Shown here: positions 1-13,227 of the stretch, in pieces
Numbering within the stretch: position 1 is the first letter of the stretch
Layout of the letters: each line of letters opens with the position of its first letter
Origin: Isoetes taiwanensis
Taxonomy: Eukaryota > Streptophyta > Lycopodiopsida > Isoetales > Isoetaceae
DNA: 64,000 nucleotides
Reading direction: 5' to 3'
NCBI GenBank assembly: GCA_021234155.1
Contig: JAJEKV010000001.1
Location: 451,736 to 515,735 of the forward strand
Notes under the pieces: generated by a model
Databases searched by the model: none
Seen by the model: only the letters and a program-made list of their open reading frames with translations
Told to the model about the DNA's origin: nothing
Position numbers and translations under genes: made by a program

Positions 1-3000
1 TTGGTGTACTTTGAATTCCGGTTACGTATTTACGGTTTTACCGAAAACACTCACGCCCTCCAGGCGGTATCACATCCACATCTGAGCCATTAACTACGGT
101 GCAGTGGGTGACTACACTTCTAACTTGGAGGTCGGGTCTTACGTACGAACTTGATCACGGGGCAATGTCGATTGATCCGTGGCGAAGTCAAGTCGCGATC
201 CGAGGAGAGAGGAGGTCGCCCACGTCTGGTCCAGGGGCAGAGAGGGAGGGTAAAGGGGCAGCAGGCTTCCGGGGATTTTGGGTCAGGTGCTGCGTCAGTC
301 TTGCTCCCGTCAGTCAGGCGCAGTCCCGCCAGATAAACCACAGCCAGTTTGGGGTTCTGGAAGGGTTTTGCGTTTTGGGGGCTGATACCATTACACTTGG
401 GACTGGCCGGTGCAGCCGAGTCTGGAGCAGGAGGCCCAGCGGAGGCGATTTGGGTGTCCTCCTCACGATGTAAGCAAGTGAAATGCAACGTGATGCTTGG
501 AGACATTCATAAATTCGCAATTAATGCATTGTCACGAAAATAAATTCTGATTTTTGGTCTAATCCATTTCCAGCACGGTAATTTTGGTACCTAGGAGAAG
601 GTCTAGGTCAAGGGTTAGCATTAGGCAGTCGGGTGGTTGGGAACGCCGGTGGCACCCTTCCCAAGTCAAGCGAGGCCGGGGACACGGGATCCCTCACAAG
701 AGTCCGGACCCCAAGGGGCGGGATCAAAAGTTCCGGGCGACCCTTCCTGGCGGCTGCCGCTAATGACCACCCTCATTCCCTATCCGACCGTTGGATCCTC
801 CCGCGAGCGTCGGGCCTCTTGAGGAAGGCCAAAAATTCGGTCGATCGGAGAACTTGTCAAACGTGAAGTCTGAGTGTAGAGACGCGGTGTCTTGTCGTTC
901 GGGCACGAGCTCCCGAATGGCAAATCACGACCCTGGAGGCTCGTCGGATGAGCGGGGCCCACCCTGGGGAGCAAGGATTCACGGGGTGGGTTTGCAAAGG
1001 CTGCTCACGCCCTCCGCGACCCGGTGTCCGCATCCACATCTAGGCCAATTAACTCACAGAGGGTGTGGGTGGAGTGAGCTACTTTGAAGGCCGCTTCTTG
1101 GAGGTCGAGATTGGTCTTCGGCCAGGAACTTGGTCCCAGGGGCAATGTCGGCGATTAGGTCCATTGGCGGTGAAGTCGCGATTCGGAGGAGGGAGGTCGC
1201 CCGTCGGGCCTTGGGAGGCAGGGGCAGGCTTCGGGGATTTTAGGGTCAGGTGCTGCGGGCGTCAACACCCCACTCCCGTCAGAATCCGCGCAAAGGTCAC
1301 GCCCACGGTCGACAAGGAGGGCTTCCAAGCGTAAACCTGTGGGTTGCCGAGGGTTCTAGAAGGGGTTTTGCGTTTTGGGGCGAGACTTGGTCTGTTCTTG
1401 CACGCAGGACGGCCGAGCTGCGGCCGAGGTGCGAACAAAAGGTAAGCGGAGGCGGAGTTTGGGCCTGTCTCTCGATGTGGCAAGTGGGGAGTGGGGGCGC
1501 TGCCGGTCAGCCAGACATTCATAAATTCGCAATTAATGCACACGTTGTCAATAAATTACGATTTTTTGCCGTGGGTCTAATTCATTTCAGCACACAGCCA
1601 ATTTTCGGTACCGGAGGTCTAGGTCAAGGGTTAGCATTAGGCAGTCGAGGCAACGGTTGCGAGGTAACCGGTACCGCCACAGTCAAGCGAGGGCCAGGAC
1701 CTTGCGAGGGGATCCCCTCACAAGGAGAGTCAGGACAGCCAGGCGGGATCAAAAAGTTCCAGGCCCTTCACGCCTCACCCCGGGGTTGCAGCTAATACCA
1801 CCCTCCGGGGCGGTTATCGATCGTTGGATCCTCAGTTCAGGGGCCTCTTCGGGAGGCCCAAAGATTCGGTCGGTCTGGAGGAACTTCACGCCAGTCAGCA
1901 GGCGTGATCACGAGGTCGGCCTTGGCGCAGAGACATGTGTCTTGGCCGGTTCGGTAGGGAGGCCTCGGAATGTCGTCGACCATACCGTCGTCGGGCGAAA
2001 TTACCCTAGGAGCAAGTTACAAGGTCGGTTTTGCAAAGAGAAACACTAACGCCCTCCCGCGACGATTATCCGCATCCACATCCCTAGGCCAATTGACTAC
2101 GAAGGTGTGATGGAGTGAGCTACTTCTTGGGGTCGGGTGGTCTTCACGGCCCTTGAACGGTCCCGAACCCGTCACGGCGATTCGAGTCCATTGGCGGAGT
2201 CAAGTCGCGCGGTCCGGAGGAGGTCGCCCGGAAGTCAGATCCCCGGGGCCTTGGGAGGGGTGGGGAACAGCGGCTTGGGATTTTGGGGTGGAGTGCTGCG
2301 TCAACACCCCCCACTCACGTGGTCACGGGCGCAAGGTCCGCCCGAGGGTGACAAGGAGGGAGCCTCAAGCATTAAACCACAGCGGGTTGCAGTTCAGTTT
2401 TGCGTTTTGGGGCCGGGACACAGTCGTGCACTTGGGACACTGGCAGAAGTAGGAGACAGGGAGGCCCGGCGGAGGCGGTTGGGCCTGTCTCACCTCAGGT
2501 GTGGCAAGTCGGGCGGCACTGCGGTGGCGGGCATGCCATTCATAAATTAATTAATGCATTATGCGAAGGCCAATTTTGCCATCACGGAATCCTAATCCAT
2601 TTCGACACCGCGGCCAATTTTGAAATTTTAGGAGGTCTAGGTCAAGGGTTAGCATTAGGCAGTCGAGAGCCTTCCGTTGCGGGGAGACAGCGGAGATGGC
2701 ACCCTTCCCAAGTCAAGCGAGGGCCGGGCCTTTGCGGATCCCTGGGGGAGAGTCGGGACCCAGGATTCAAGTTCGAGCAATACTCTGGCCGGTGCTCACA
2801 TTTCGCTAATGACCACCCTCCCGAGACGGTTCCACCCCTCCGATGGTTGGATCCTCAGTTGGGGGCCCCTCCGGGAGGGCTTAAGATTCGGTCGGTCAGG
2901 AGAACTTGTCAAACCAGCGGGCGTCACGAGGTCGACAGCCTTGTGAGACCGTGGTGTCTTGTCGTTCGAGGCTCGGATGACAAATCGGGCGCATTAGATG

Positions 3001-6000
3001 GGATGTTGCGAAATTACCCTGGGGAGCAAGTACATTCGGTTTGCAAGGGAGAGAAACACTCCGCCACTCCGGCGGTGTCCGCATCCACATCCTAGGCCAA
3101 TTGACTACGAGGGTGTGATGGGTATGAGCTACTTTGGGCGGCCTAGCCGGAGGTCGGGTGGTCTTACGGCCCGCGGAACTTGGTCCCGGGCAGCGTCGGC
3201 GTTCGAGTCCATTGGCGAGTCAAGTACGATTCGGAGGGTTGCCCGTCCTCCCGGGGCCTTTGGGGAAGGCGGGAGTCGGGGCAAGCGACTTCGGGGGATT
3301 TTAGGGTCAGTGCTGCGTCAACACCCCCACTCCCACGTCAAGTCACGGGCGCAAGACTCCCGTCCGGTCGACAAGAGGGCTTCCAGCAGTAAACCCCACG
3401 TGGGTTGCCGGGTTCTAGAGGGTTTGCGTTTTGGGGGCCGAGACTTAGTCTGTTGTTGCACTGGGACCTGGCCGAGCACAGCCAGGAATCTGGAGCAAGG
3501 GGAGGAACTGACGGAGGCGGAGTTTGGAGCTGTCCAGCTGAAGTAGAAGTCGAGGCGCTTTGAGTGGCAAGACATTCTGTAAATTCGCAATTAATGCATT
3601 ATGCGAAAAATAAATTGATTTTTGCGGCTGGAATCCTAATCCATTTCCAGCACAGCCAGTACCGGAGAAGGTCTAGAGTCAAAGGGTTAGCATTAGAGCG
3701 GTCGGGGAATTGCGAGAACAGCCGTGCAGCACCCTTTCCTACATCAAAGCAGAGGCGGGACAACCACGGGATCCCTCACAGAGGGAGTCAGGACCCAGAG
3801 GGATCAAAAAGTTCCCGAGGCAACCCTTCTGGCGCTCCCGGCTGCGCTAATGACCACCCTCCAGGAGCCCGGGTTCCTTTGTCAGAGCCCAGTTGGATCA
3901 CCTCAGGATTCGGGGCCCTCTTGGGAGGGAGCCCAAAGAGATTCCGGTCGGTCAGGAGAACACCACTGTCAAACCCAGCCCGGGCGATCACGAGGGTCGG
4001 CCTTGTGGGGAGACCCACAGGTGTCTTGTCGTTCGAGACAGCCATAGGAGACTCGGGAATGGCAAAATCGACCACCTTAGTGGGTGGGAATGGTACCCTG
4101 GGAACAAGTTGGGTGGTTTGCAAAGCCTTCACATCTGGAAGGCCAGTGCTACGAGTGTGATGGAGTGAGCTACTTTGGCTGGGTGTCGGGGTGGTCTTAA
4201 GCTGCAGACTTGGTCCCAGGGGCAGTATCGGCGTTAGGTCGTGGCAGTCGAGTATTAGGAGAATGGCGAGTCCGTCCCGAGCCTTGGGGAGAGGAAATTC
4301 GGACTTCGGGGGATTTTAGGGTCCGTGCTGCGGCGTCTTCCCCACTCCACGTCGAAATCCGCAGTAGCAGGTCGCCCGATCGACAAGGGAGGGCCTCCCA
4401 AAAGCAATAAACCACAGCGGGTTGCGGCGGAGTTCTAGGGTTTGCGTTTTGGGGCCGAGACTTTAGTGATGTTACGCAGGACCTGGCCGAGGAAGGCCGC
4501 AGCAGTCACGAGACAGGGAGGCCGGCGGAGGCGGAGTTTGGGCACCATCCTCTCCTCCCGGAGTGTGGCAAGTGATGGGGTCGGGGGCGGCTTTTCGCGA
4601 TTGGCAAGACATTCATAAGTCGCAATTAATGCATTGTATGCAATAAATTCTGTTATGATTTTTACCCGGTGGAATCTATTTTTCGACTACTGACCCAATT
4701 TTAGGAAGGTACCGGAGAGGGTCTGGGTCAAGGGTTAGCATTAGAGCGGTCCAGGCCGGCAGATTGCGGGCAACAGTGGCACCCTTCCCAAATCTGTGAG
4801 GCCAGGACCTTGCAGGGATCCCTCACAGAGGAGAGTCCGGACCCCAGAGGCGGGATCAAAAAAGTTCCCGAGGCGTGCCTTCTGGCGCTGGTGCCGCTAA
4901 TGACCACCCTCCCGGGCCCAATTCCCCTATCTCGTAGTTGGATCCTCCGTTCGAGGGCCCCTCTTCGGGAGGCCCAAAGATTCCAGTGATCGATCAGGAG
5001 AACTTGTTGTCAAACCCGCGATCACGAGTCGACCTTGTAGAGACATGATGTGTCTTACTGTCGTTGGGGCAGGAGGCTCGGGAATGGCAAATCGACCACA
5101 TAGAAAATCAAATGGGAATGGCGAGTGATACCCTAGGGAGCAAGTTACAAGGTGGTTTGCAAAGAGAAAACACTCACGCCCTCCTGCGGCAGGTATCCAC
5201 ATCACATCTGGAAGCCAATTGACTACGAGTGTGATGGAAGTGAGCTACTTTTGGCGCTTCTTAGAGGTGGTGGTCTTGGCCAGGAACGGTCCCAGGCAGC
5301 GTCGGCGTTGGAATCGTGGCCCGTCAGCGATTCGGAGGAGGGAGTCGCCCGTGGTCCCAGGGCAGCAGGGAGAGAATTGAGAATAGCCGACTTAGGGGGA
5401 TTTTGGGGTCCGTGCTCGGCGTCAACACCCCCCGCACTCCCACGTCAAGTCACGGCGCAAGGTCCCGCCCGAATCTGACAAGGAGGGCCTCCCAAACGTA
5501 AACCACGTGGATTGTGAGGGTTCTATAAGGGTTTGCGTTTTGGGGCGGGGCAGTGCACATTGCACTTGGGACTGGCAGGAAATTGCGGCCGAGGTCTGAA
5601 CCACTGCACCAAGAGGAGGAACTAACAGACGGGTTTGGGCACATCCTCCCTCCCGTCAATAAGTCGGCTTTCGGTGTAGAGACATTAGTGATTAGCAATT
5701 AATGCATTGTCGCAATAAATTGATTTTTAAGAATTTGGAATCCTAATCCGTTTCCACACAGCCCCAATTTTCGAAATTTTAGGAGAAGGTCTAAGGTCAA
5801 AGGGTTAGCATTAGAGCGATTGGGCAGCCCGTTTGCGGAGACAGCAAGTGGCACCCTCCCAAGTCAAAGCGAGGCGAGGACCTTGCCTTGGGGATCCCTC
5901 ACAAGAGGGAGAGTCAGGACAACCCCAAGAGGCGGGATCAAAAAAGTTCCCGAGGCAGCCCTTCTGGCGGCGCTCCCCGGGGGTGCACACCCCTGACCAC

Positions 6001-9000
6001 CCTCCCGGGCCAGTTCCCCCCTCCGGCCGTTGAAGATCCTGGGGTTGCAGGAGGCCCAAAATTCAGTCGGTCAGGAGAACACCTGTCAAACAGCAGGCTC
6101 CACGAGATCGACCTTGTAGAGACAGTGTCTTGTCAGTTCGGGCATAGGGAGACTCGGGAATGTCGTCGACCATAGGTAGTGATCGGGAATGGGCGAGAAA
6201 TTACCCTAGGGAACCAATTACCGAGGTGGGTTTTGCAAAACACTCCGCCCTCACGACACATCCTGGGCGAATTAACTTCTGCAGGTGTGATGGGTGAGCT
6301 ACTTTGGGCGCTTCTTGGAGTCGAGGTGGTCTTACAGCCTGGGAAGACAGGTCAGGGGCAATGTCGGTTAAGTCCATTGGCGGGAATCAGAGTCGCGATT
6401 CCGGAGGTGGGGAGTCAGGTCCCAGGCCTTGGGAGAGGGTCAGAACCCAGGCCGGGATTTTGGGGTCAGTGCTGCGTCAGGCACCCACCCCCCACGCGTC
6501 AAGTCACGCAGGCGCAGGTCGCCAGTCCGAAAGAGCAAGGAGAGGGCCTCAAGCAACCACGTGGGTTGGCCGGGTTCTATAAGGGTTCGTTTTTGGGGGG
6601 CGAGACTTGAGTACATTGCACCCAGGACGGCCGGCCCCGGTAGAAATGCGGAGCAAGGCCAGCTGGAGGCGGAGTTTGGGCCTGTCCTCCCTCCCGATGT
6701 ATGGTAAGGCGCTTTTGGGTGGCAAGACATTCATAAATTCGCAATTAATGGATTATGCGAAAATAAATTACGATTTTTGCCGGTACGGAATCCTAATCCA
6801 TTTTCCGGCCTGACCCAATTTTGAAATTTTAGGAGGGTCTGGAGTCAAGGGGTTAGCATTACCGACGGTCGGGCAGCCGTTGCGGGCAACGGTAGCACCA
6901 CTTCAAATTGACGAGGCAGGGACCTTGCAGGATCTCACAGAGGGAGAGTCCGGACAAGGCGGGATCAAAAGTTCCCGAGGCAGCCCTTCCACGGCAGCTC
7001 CCGGGCGCAGCTAATGACCTCGGGCCCAATTTCTATCCGACCCGTTGGTCCTGGATTCGGGGCCTCTTGGGAAGGCCCAAGATTCCCGAGATCGGTCGGG
7101 AGAACTTGTCCAAACTTGTGGCAGAGGCGATCACAGTCGGCCTTGTGGGGAACCGGTGTGTCGTTGGGGCAAGGGAGCTCGGGAATGGCAAATGCGACCA
7201 CCTTAAATCTCGATGGGGAATGGTGTAGAAATTACCCTAGGGGAGCAGGATTACAAGGTCGGTTGAGAAACACTCCGCCCTCCATGACGTTATCCATCCA
7301 CATCTGGGCAATTATTCACGGTGTCGATGGAAGTGAGCTACTTTAGGCGCTTCTTGGAGGTCGGGTGGTCTTCAACCCCGCGAACTTGGTCCCAGGGAGA
7401 CGTCGGCGTTAAAGGTCATTGGCGAGTCAAAAAGTCGCATTCCGGAGAGGGAGGTGGCAGGTCGGGTCCCGAGGGGCAGGAGAGGAGGTGGCCGCGGCTT
7501 CGAGGGGGATTTTGGAGGGTCCGTGCTGCGTCAACACCCACTCCGCGATCAAGTCCGCAGGCGCAAGGTCATGCTTAGAATCCCACGGTAAGGGAGGAGG
7601 GCCTCCAAAGCGTAAACCACAGGTTGGCCGGGTTCTATAAGGGTTCGCGTTTGGGGCGAGACTTGGCGATACGTGCACTGGAACTGGTAAATTTGCCGGT
7701 ACCGTCACAGACAAGGGGCGGCGAGGAGGCCGGGTTTGGGCCTGTCCTCACTCCCACGTTAGCAGCAAGAGTCGGGCGCTTTTACTTGATGTGAGACATT
7801 CATAGGAGGGTCGCAATTAATGCATTGTCTGCGAAAATAAATTCTGATTTTTGCCGGTGGAATCTAATCCATTTCAACTACAAGCCAATTTTCAGGAGAA
7901 TTTTTCGAGAGGAAGGTCTAGGTCAAGGGTTAGCATTACCGGAAGGCATTCAAAGAACTGGCCCGTTGCGGAGACATGGCCAGGGTGGCATGTCCCAGGT
8001 GATCAGCAGGGCCGGGGACCTTTTGGGGGATCCCTCACAGAGGAGAAGTCCGGACCCAAAGGTAGGGATCAAAAAGTTCAGGGCAGCCACTGGCGGTATC
8101 CCAGCCACCCTCCAGACCCGGTTCCCTATCCCAGATTGGATCCTCAGATTCGGGGGCCCCTCTTGGGGGCCAAGATTCAGATCGGTCAGGAGACACATCA
8201 AACAGCGGGGCGTCTGAGTCGGTGACCTTGTGGGGGCCCGCGGTGTCTTGTCGTTCGAACGCAGGGAGGCTCGGAATAGCAAGGCCCGACCACATAAATG
8301 CGATGGGAATGGCGAAATTACCCTAGGAACAGAAGTTACAAGGTCGGTTTTGCAAAGAGAGAACACTCACGCCTCCATGACGGTGTCGCATCCACATCCT
8401 GGGCCAATTAACTCTGAGGTGTGATGGGTGACTACTTTGAAAAAGGTAGCTTCTTGGAGATGGGTCTTAAAGCCCGCAAAACTTGGTCCCGAGGGGCAAT
8501 GTCTAATGCAGGAGTCCATTGGCGAGTCAGAGTCGCGATTCGGGAGGGAGGTCGCCACGTCAGGTCCCAGAGACTGGGAAGAGGGAGGCCAGGAACCTTG
8601 GATTTTAAGTCGTGCTGCGTCAACACTCCACTCCGCGTCAAGTCAGGCGCCAAGGTCCGCTTCCGGTCGATAAGGAGAGGGGCCTCCCAAAAGCTGTAAA
8701 CCTACGTGAGTTTGATTTCCTAGAAGGTTTGCGTTTTTGGGGGCCGAGACTTGGTCGTGCAGGACCTGGCGAGCTGCGGCCGAGTCTGAACAGGGGAACT
8801 GTGGAGCGGGGTTGCGGGCCTGGCCTCCCTCCCGATGTGGCCAAGTATTAGAGACGGGCGCTTTGCGATGTGGTTTTGATAAGTCGCAATTAATGCATTA
8901 TACGAAAAATAAATTCTACTGGAATCCTAATTCATTCAACACACAGCCAATTTCGAAATTTTCGGAGAAGGTCTAGGTCAAAGGTTAGCATTAGAACGGT

Positions 9001-10995
9001 GGGGCAGCCGTTGCCGGGGCAGCTTGGTGGCACTGCTCCCAAGTCAAGCAGGGCCGGGACCTTGAGATCTCCTGAGAGTCCACGGACCCCAAGGCCGGGA
9101 TCAAGTTCGAGGCGGCCCTTCTGGCGCTCAGGGAGTGCGTAGTAACCACCCTCCCGGGAGCCGGTTCCCTATCCGGCCAGGTTGGATCTCCTCCGTGGGG
9201 GCCTCTTGGGAGGCCCAAGATTCGGTCGGTCGGGAGGCTTTGTCAAACAGGTCGACGCCAGGGGCAGGTGTCTTGTCGTTGGACACCGAGGGAGGCTCAA
9301 GGAATGGCAAACCACCGCCAAGTAAGTCGGAATGGCGCGAGTACCCTGGGGGAGCAGAAGTACACAAGGTCGGTTTTGCAAAGCTCAGCCCTCCCGCGAC
9401 ATCGCATCCCATCCTGGGCTGATGTGACTACGAGTGTGATGGAAGTGAGAGCACAGGCGGCTTCTTGGGTCAGATTACGGTCTTGGCCATGGAACTTGGT
9501 CCCAGACAGCGTCGTGGTCAGGAGGTCCATTGGCGGAGTCAGAGTGTCGCGGGTTGGGAGGAGGGAGTCAGGTAGTCCCAGGGAGGCCTGGGAGGCGGAG
9601 TGGGGCAAGCGACACTTTGGGATTTTGGGGGGCCAGGCGCTCTGCAGGCATCAACACCACTCCGTCAGTTCACGGTATGGTCTCCGCCCGAGAATCAGGC
9701 TCGGGGAGGGCCTCCAAAGCAGTAAACCACCGTGGGTTGCCGGTTCTGGGGTTTTCGTTTGGGGGCCGGGGACGTCTCGTGCGCAGGACTGGCAGAAGTA
9801 GGTAGAATACCCAGACAGGGACTAGCGGGTTTGGGCCTGTCCTCCCTCGATGTGGCAAGTAGAAGTCGGGCTGGGTGGCAAGACATTCATAAATTGCCAA
9901 TTAATGCATTATGCGAAATAAATTCTGATTTTTACGCCATTTCGCGGAATCCTTATCCATTCCGGCCTGACCCAATTTTTCGAAATTTTGGGAGAAGGTC
10001 TGGAGTCAAAGGGGTTAGCATTAGAGCGATTGGGGCGGTTGCGGTGGCACCCTTCCCAAGTCAAGCAGGGGCCGGGACCTTGGGGATCCCTCACAGAGGG
10101 AGAGTCCGGACAGAGGGATCAAAAGTTCCAGGGGCAGCCTTTGGCGGCTGCGTGACCACCCTCCGGGCCTCGGTTCTCCAGAAGCCCAGATTCGGATCCT
10201 CCCGTTGGGGCCCCTCTTGGGAGGCCCAAAAAGATTCCAGATGGGTGGGAGAACTTGTCAAACGTAGTCTGAGTCGGCCTTGTAGAGACCAGATCTCCAT
10301 CGTTCGTGACCTTAGGAGGCTTGAATGGCAAATCGACCACCAAATCGTCGAGATGGCGAAATTATCTAGGGGAGCAGAAAGTTGGGTCGGGTTTGCAAAG
10401 GAGAAACACTCCGCCCTCACGGCGGTCGCATCCGCATCCTGGGCCAATTGACTACGGTGTGTTATATGGGTGAGCTACTGAAATTCGGGTGAGGTCTTCG
10501 GCCCACGGAACTTGGTCCCCGAGGGGCAATGTCGAGGCAGTCAGGTCAAATGGTGAGTCGTGATTCAGGAGGGAGGTCGCCCACCCGTCCGTCCCACAGG
10601 GGCGCAAGGGGCCCGAGTCGGGAGCAGCGACTTAGGGGATTTTAAGTCAGGCGTCAACACCCCACTCACGTCAGAGTCCGCGGTAGGGTCCCGCCCGGTC
10701 GACAAGGGAGGGGCCTCCAAAGAAAACGTAAACCACAATGAGGTTGCCGGTTCTAGGGGGTTTCTGAGTACAGTGTTGTGCTGAGACCTGGCCGGCTGCG
10801 GTAGGGAGTATAGGGAGCAAGGGAGGCCCGGCGGAGGCGGGTTGGGCATCCTCCTCCCGTGTGGCAAGTGGGAAATCGGGCGCTGCGGTGGCGAGACATT
10901 CATAAGTCGCAATTAATGCGACTGTCTGCACGAAATAAATTCGATTTTTTGCGGTTGGATTCTAACCCCATCTCAGCCCAATTTTGAGAATTCGG
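1..10995. repeat. ~1.03 kb tandem satellite array, about 11 monomers
   Basis: A GC-rich unit recurs head to tail. A handy landmark, an AT-rich core CGCAATTAATGCATT, falls near 516, 1528, 2549, 3589, 4624, 5697, 6743, 7815, 8888, 9899 and 10911, so the period is about 1.01-1.07 kb. Other landmarks in each unit are GGGTTAGCATTAG shortly after the core, TGACCACCCTCC, TTCGGTCGGTCAGGAG, CCTTGTAGAGAC, CGCATCCACATC, TGAGCTACTTT and TTTGCGTTTTGGGG. Copies differ by many 1-6 bp indels and few clean substitutions. No frame stays open through a monomer and no frame is shared by neighbouring copies, so I read it as non-coding. It does not resemble 5S, 18S or 25S rRNA. The first ~45 bases differ from the expected unit, so the left edge may be an array boundary. 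Confidence 0.9.
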
Positions 10996-11013
10996 AAGGT
11001 CTGGTCAGGGTTA

Positions 11014-11345
11014 GCTAAGGTCAAAGGAATGGGTTTGTATGGGATCGTTGTACTTGGGGTTGACCTTGGCTGTTGAACGTTATACTTGGTCTAAGATTGC
11101 AGTGAGAATATAAGCATCATAACTAATAGAATGAAGATAAATGATTCTGAGGAAAAGCATCATAACTACTAGAATGAAGATAAATGATTCTGGAAAACCA
11201 AAGGACTAGTCGCGGGTTCAGGCGGGGGTTGGGTGTTGCTTGTGATGATGGTTGTGTTTGTTATCAAGGCATATGGATAGAAGAATGCCCTTGTTCAACG
11301 GACTGCTCTCTAAAACTGGCCAGCACTTTGGATGGCATAATTAAC
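11014..11345. repeat. Spacer inside the satellite with a 43 bp tandem duplication
   Basis: The satellite is interrupted by lower-GC sequence. It opens with TTAGCTAAGGTCAA and contains GGGGTTGACCTTGGCT and TTATACTTGGTCTAAGATTG. The same three strings recur in order at about 12,018-12,100, so this is a variant spacer present twice. Within it a unit beginning GCATCATAACTA is tandemly repeated at 11,114 and 11,157 (43 bp period). No coding sequence seen. Confidence 0.7.
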
Positions 11346-12815
11346 TTGTAATGAGCCTTGGTCGGGGCAAGCAACTTAGAGGAGTTTAGGGTCCCAGCTA
11401 CGTCCAACACCCCACTCCATGTCAGTCTGGGGCAGGTCCCGACCAGGCCCAGAGGAGGGGCCTCCAGCCGTAAACCACGTGACTTGCAGTTCTAGAAGGG
11501 TTTGTTTTGGGGGCCGAGTTTTGGTCTTCTGGCCTGAGGAACTTGGTCCCTAGGGCAACGTCGGCGTTACGAGTCCATTGGCAGAGTCAAATCAGTTCGA
11601 GGTGGCCCGTGGTCCCAGTTGTGGGAAGTCGAGACAGCGGCCGGTTACAAGGGTCACGTGCTCGGCATCAACACCCCACTCCGATCAAGTCTTGACGCAA
11701 TGTCCCTTGGTCTGAAGGCCTCCAAAACGCTCCCTGTGGGTTACCCGGCGGGGTTCCTAGGGTTTGCGTTTGGGGGCTGCATCACATTGCACCCAGGACT
11801 GGCCGAGGCTGTAGTCTGTGAACAGGAGGCGGGCGGGTTGGGCCTGCTCTCCTCCCGATGTGTAGAGTCGGGCGCTTGCGGAGTGAGGCATTCATAAGTC
11901 GCAATTAATGGTTATGCGAAAATAAGTCCGATTTTTTGCCCGATTTGGAATCCTAATCCATTTCAAGCACACAACCCAATTTTAAAAATTTTCGGAGAAG
12001 GTCTGGGTCAAAGGGTTAGCTAAGGTCAAGAAGGGCCCAGGTTGTGGGATGGGCCCTTGGGGTTGACCTTGGCTCGGGCGTTATACTTGGTCTAAGATTG
12101 CATTGGGCGTAAACCATGACTTGCCAGTTCTAGGGTTTTGTTTTGTGGTTTTATCTAAAGCTATTTGACATGGATGGCGCAACTTCTTGTAATGAGCGGT
12201 TTTGTTTCGAGGAAACAATTGTACCTTGATGAAGATTGCTTCATAGTTTCAAGTACTGAAAATTTTTTAATGTGTCAAAAGTAGCCTTATTTGCTTGGTC
12301 AAAGACTAAGCAGCACCGATGCACACTCTTTTAATTATGCATTTTATTGCATTTATGGTTTATAAATTCATGATTAATGCATGGCATGGAATTAAATTAT
12401 GTGGTTTTGGTCGGTGGCTTCCATCGGTCATCACCGACCTCTGAGGAAAATTTCTAAAATTTTGGATAAGGTCAGACAAGCGTTGGGGTTAGAGGCGTTG
12501 CGGCGGTGACGTTGTTGGGCAAGCATGGTAGCACCTTTCCCCAAGTCAAACAAAATGACTTTAATGGCCACCTCAGGTAGAGTCAGGTCGAATAGGACCC
12601 TGGCATTCTCGAGGCGGCTGTCATGCAGCCACAGAGTACAATACTAATGGGCACCCTCCGAGAAGCTCGGTTCCACATATATCCGGCCAGATTGAATACT
12701 CGGGTTCAAGGATCGACTCGAGCAAGGACCAAAAAATCCGAATCGGTCAGGGAGAACGCATCAGCCGCTGACGTCTGGGCGTGCCGTCTCGAGAGCAGGC
12801 GATTGACCGGCTCAT
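11346..12815. repeat. Decayed satellite monomers and second spacer
   Basis: From 11,346 to about 12,010 there is one more recognisable monomer (TTTGTTTTGGGGGCCGAG, CCTCCCGATGTG, GCAATTAATG, AATCCTAATCCATTTC). The spacer motif set is repeated at 12,018-12,160. A strongly diverged half monomer follows from about 12,361 (ATTCATGATTAATGCAT core) to 12,815 (CCCAAGTCAAAC, GGGCACCCTCCGAGAAG, AATCGGTCAGGGAGAAC). The array therefore fades out to the right. No gene seen. Confidence 0.7.
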
Positions 12816-13225
12816 ACAATTTTATTTGTTAGTAATAGAAGTCAGGATAGCGGGTTATTTGCATGCATGCCTCGGAATTTGTTCAAAATAAGCCTAGGGA
12901 CAAACTTTAATGACCATCACACATTAAAAAAAGATGCAAAAACATAAGCGTCAGCTATAACAAAGGAAAATCGTCATGAGGGCGTCACAAAATCGTCGCA
13001 AGAGCGTCGGCGTCGCGGCAGCGGTTCGCATCTCGGGATAAGCATTGGCCGTCATCGCGATGCTCACGTAATATTTTGAACCCTTGGTAGGCTTTTCAGG
13101 AACTTCTTTTTGCCCTACTTTGTGAGCTTCTTGAAGTCCAGCGCTAGTACCACGATCTACAAGAAACAGAGTATTCGGGGTTAAAGTGGTATATCATGTT
13201 TTAGATTGAATAGGTTTTGGATTGA
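12816..13225. other. Unique-looking sequence, nothing recognised
   Basis: No convincing coding frame, repeat unit or terminus was found between the decayed satellite and the pyrimidine tract. A short CG-rich stretch with repeated GCGTCG/CGTCAT strings lies at about 12,960-13,060. Confidence 0.4.
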
Positions 13226-13227
13226 AT

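Noticed and set aside
1-10995. Many overlapping frames of 60-230 codons in the satellite
   Set aside because: No frame is conserved between monomers and indels break phase in every copy.
1-10995. rDNA spacer or 5S array
   Set aside because: No 5S, 18S or 25S sequence and no Pol I/III promoter-like motif recognised.
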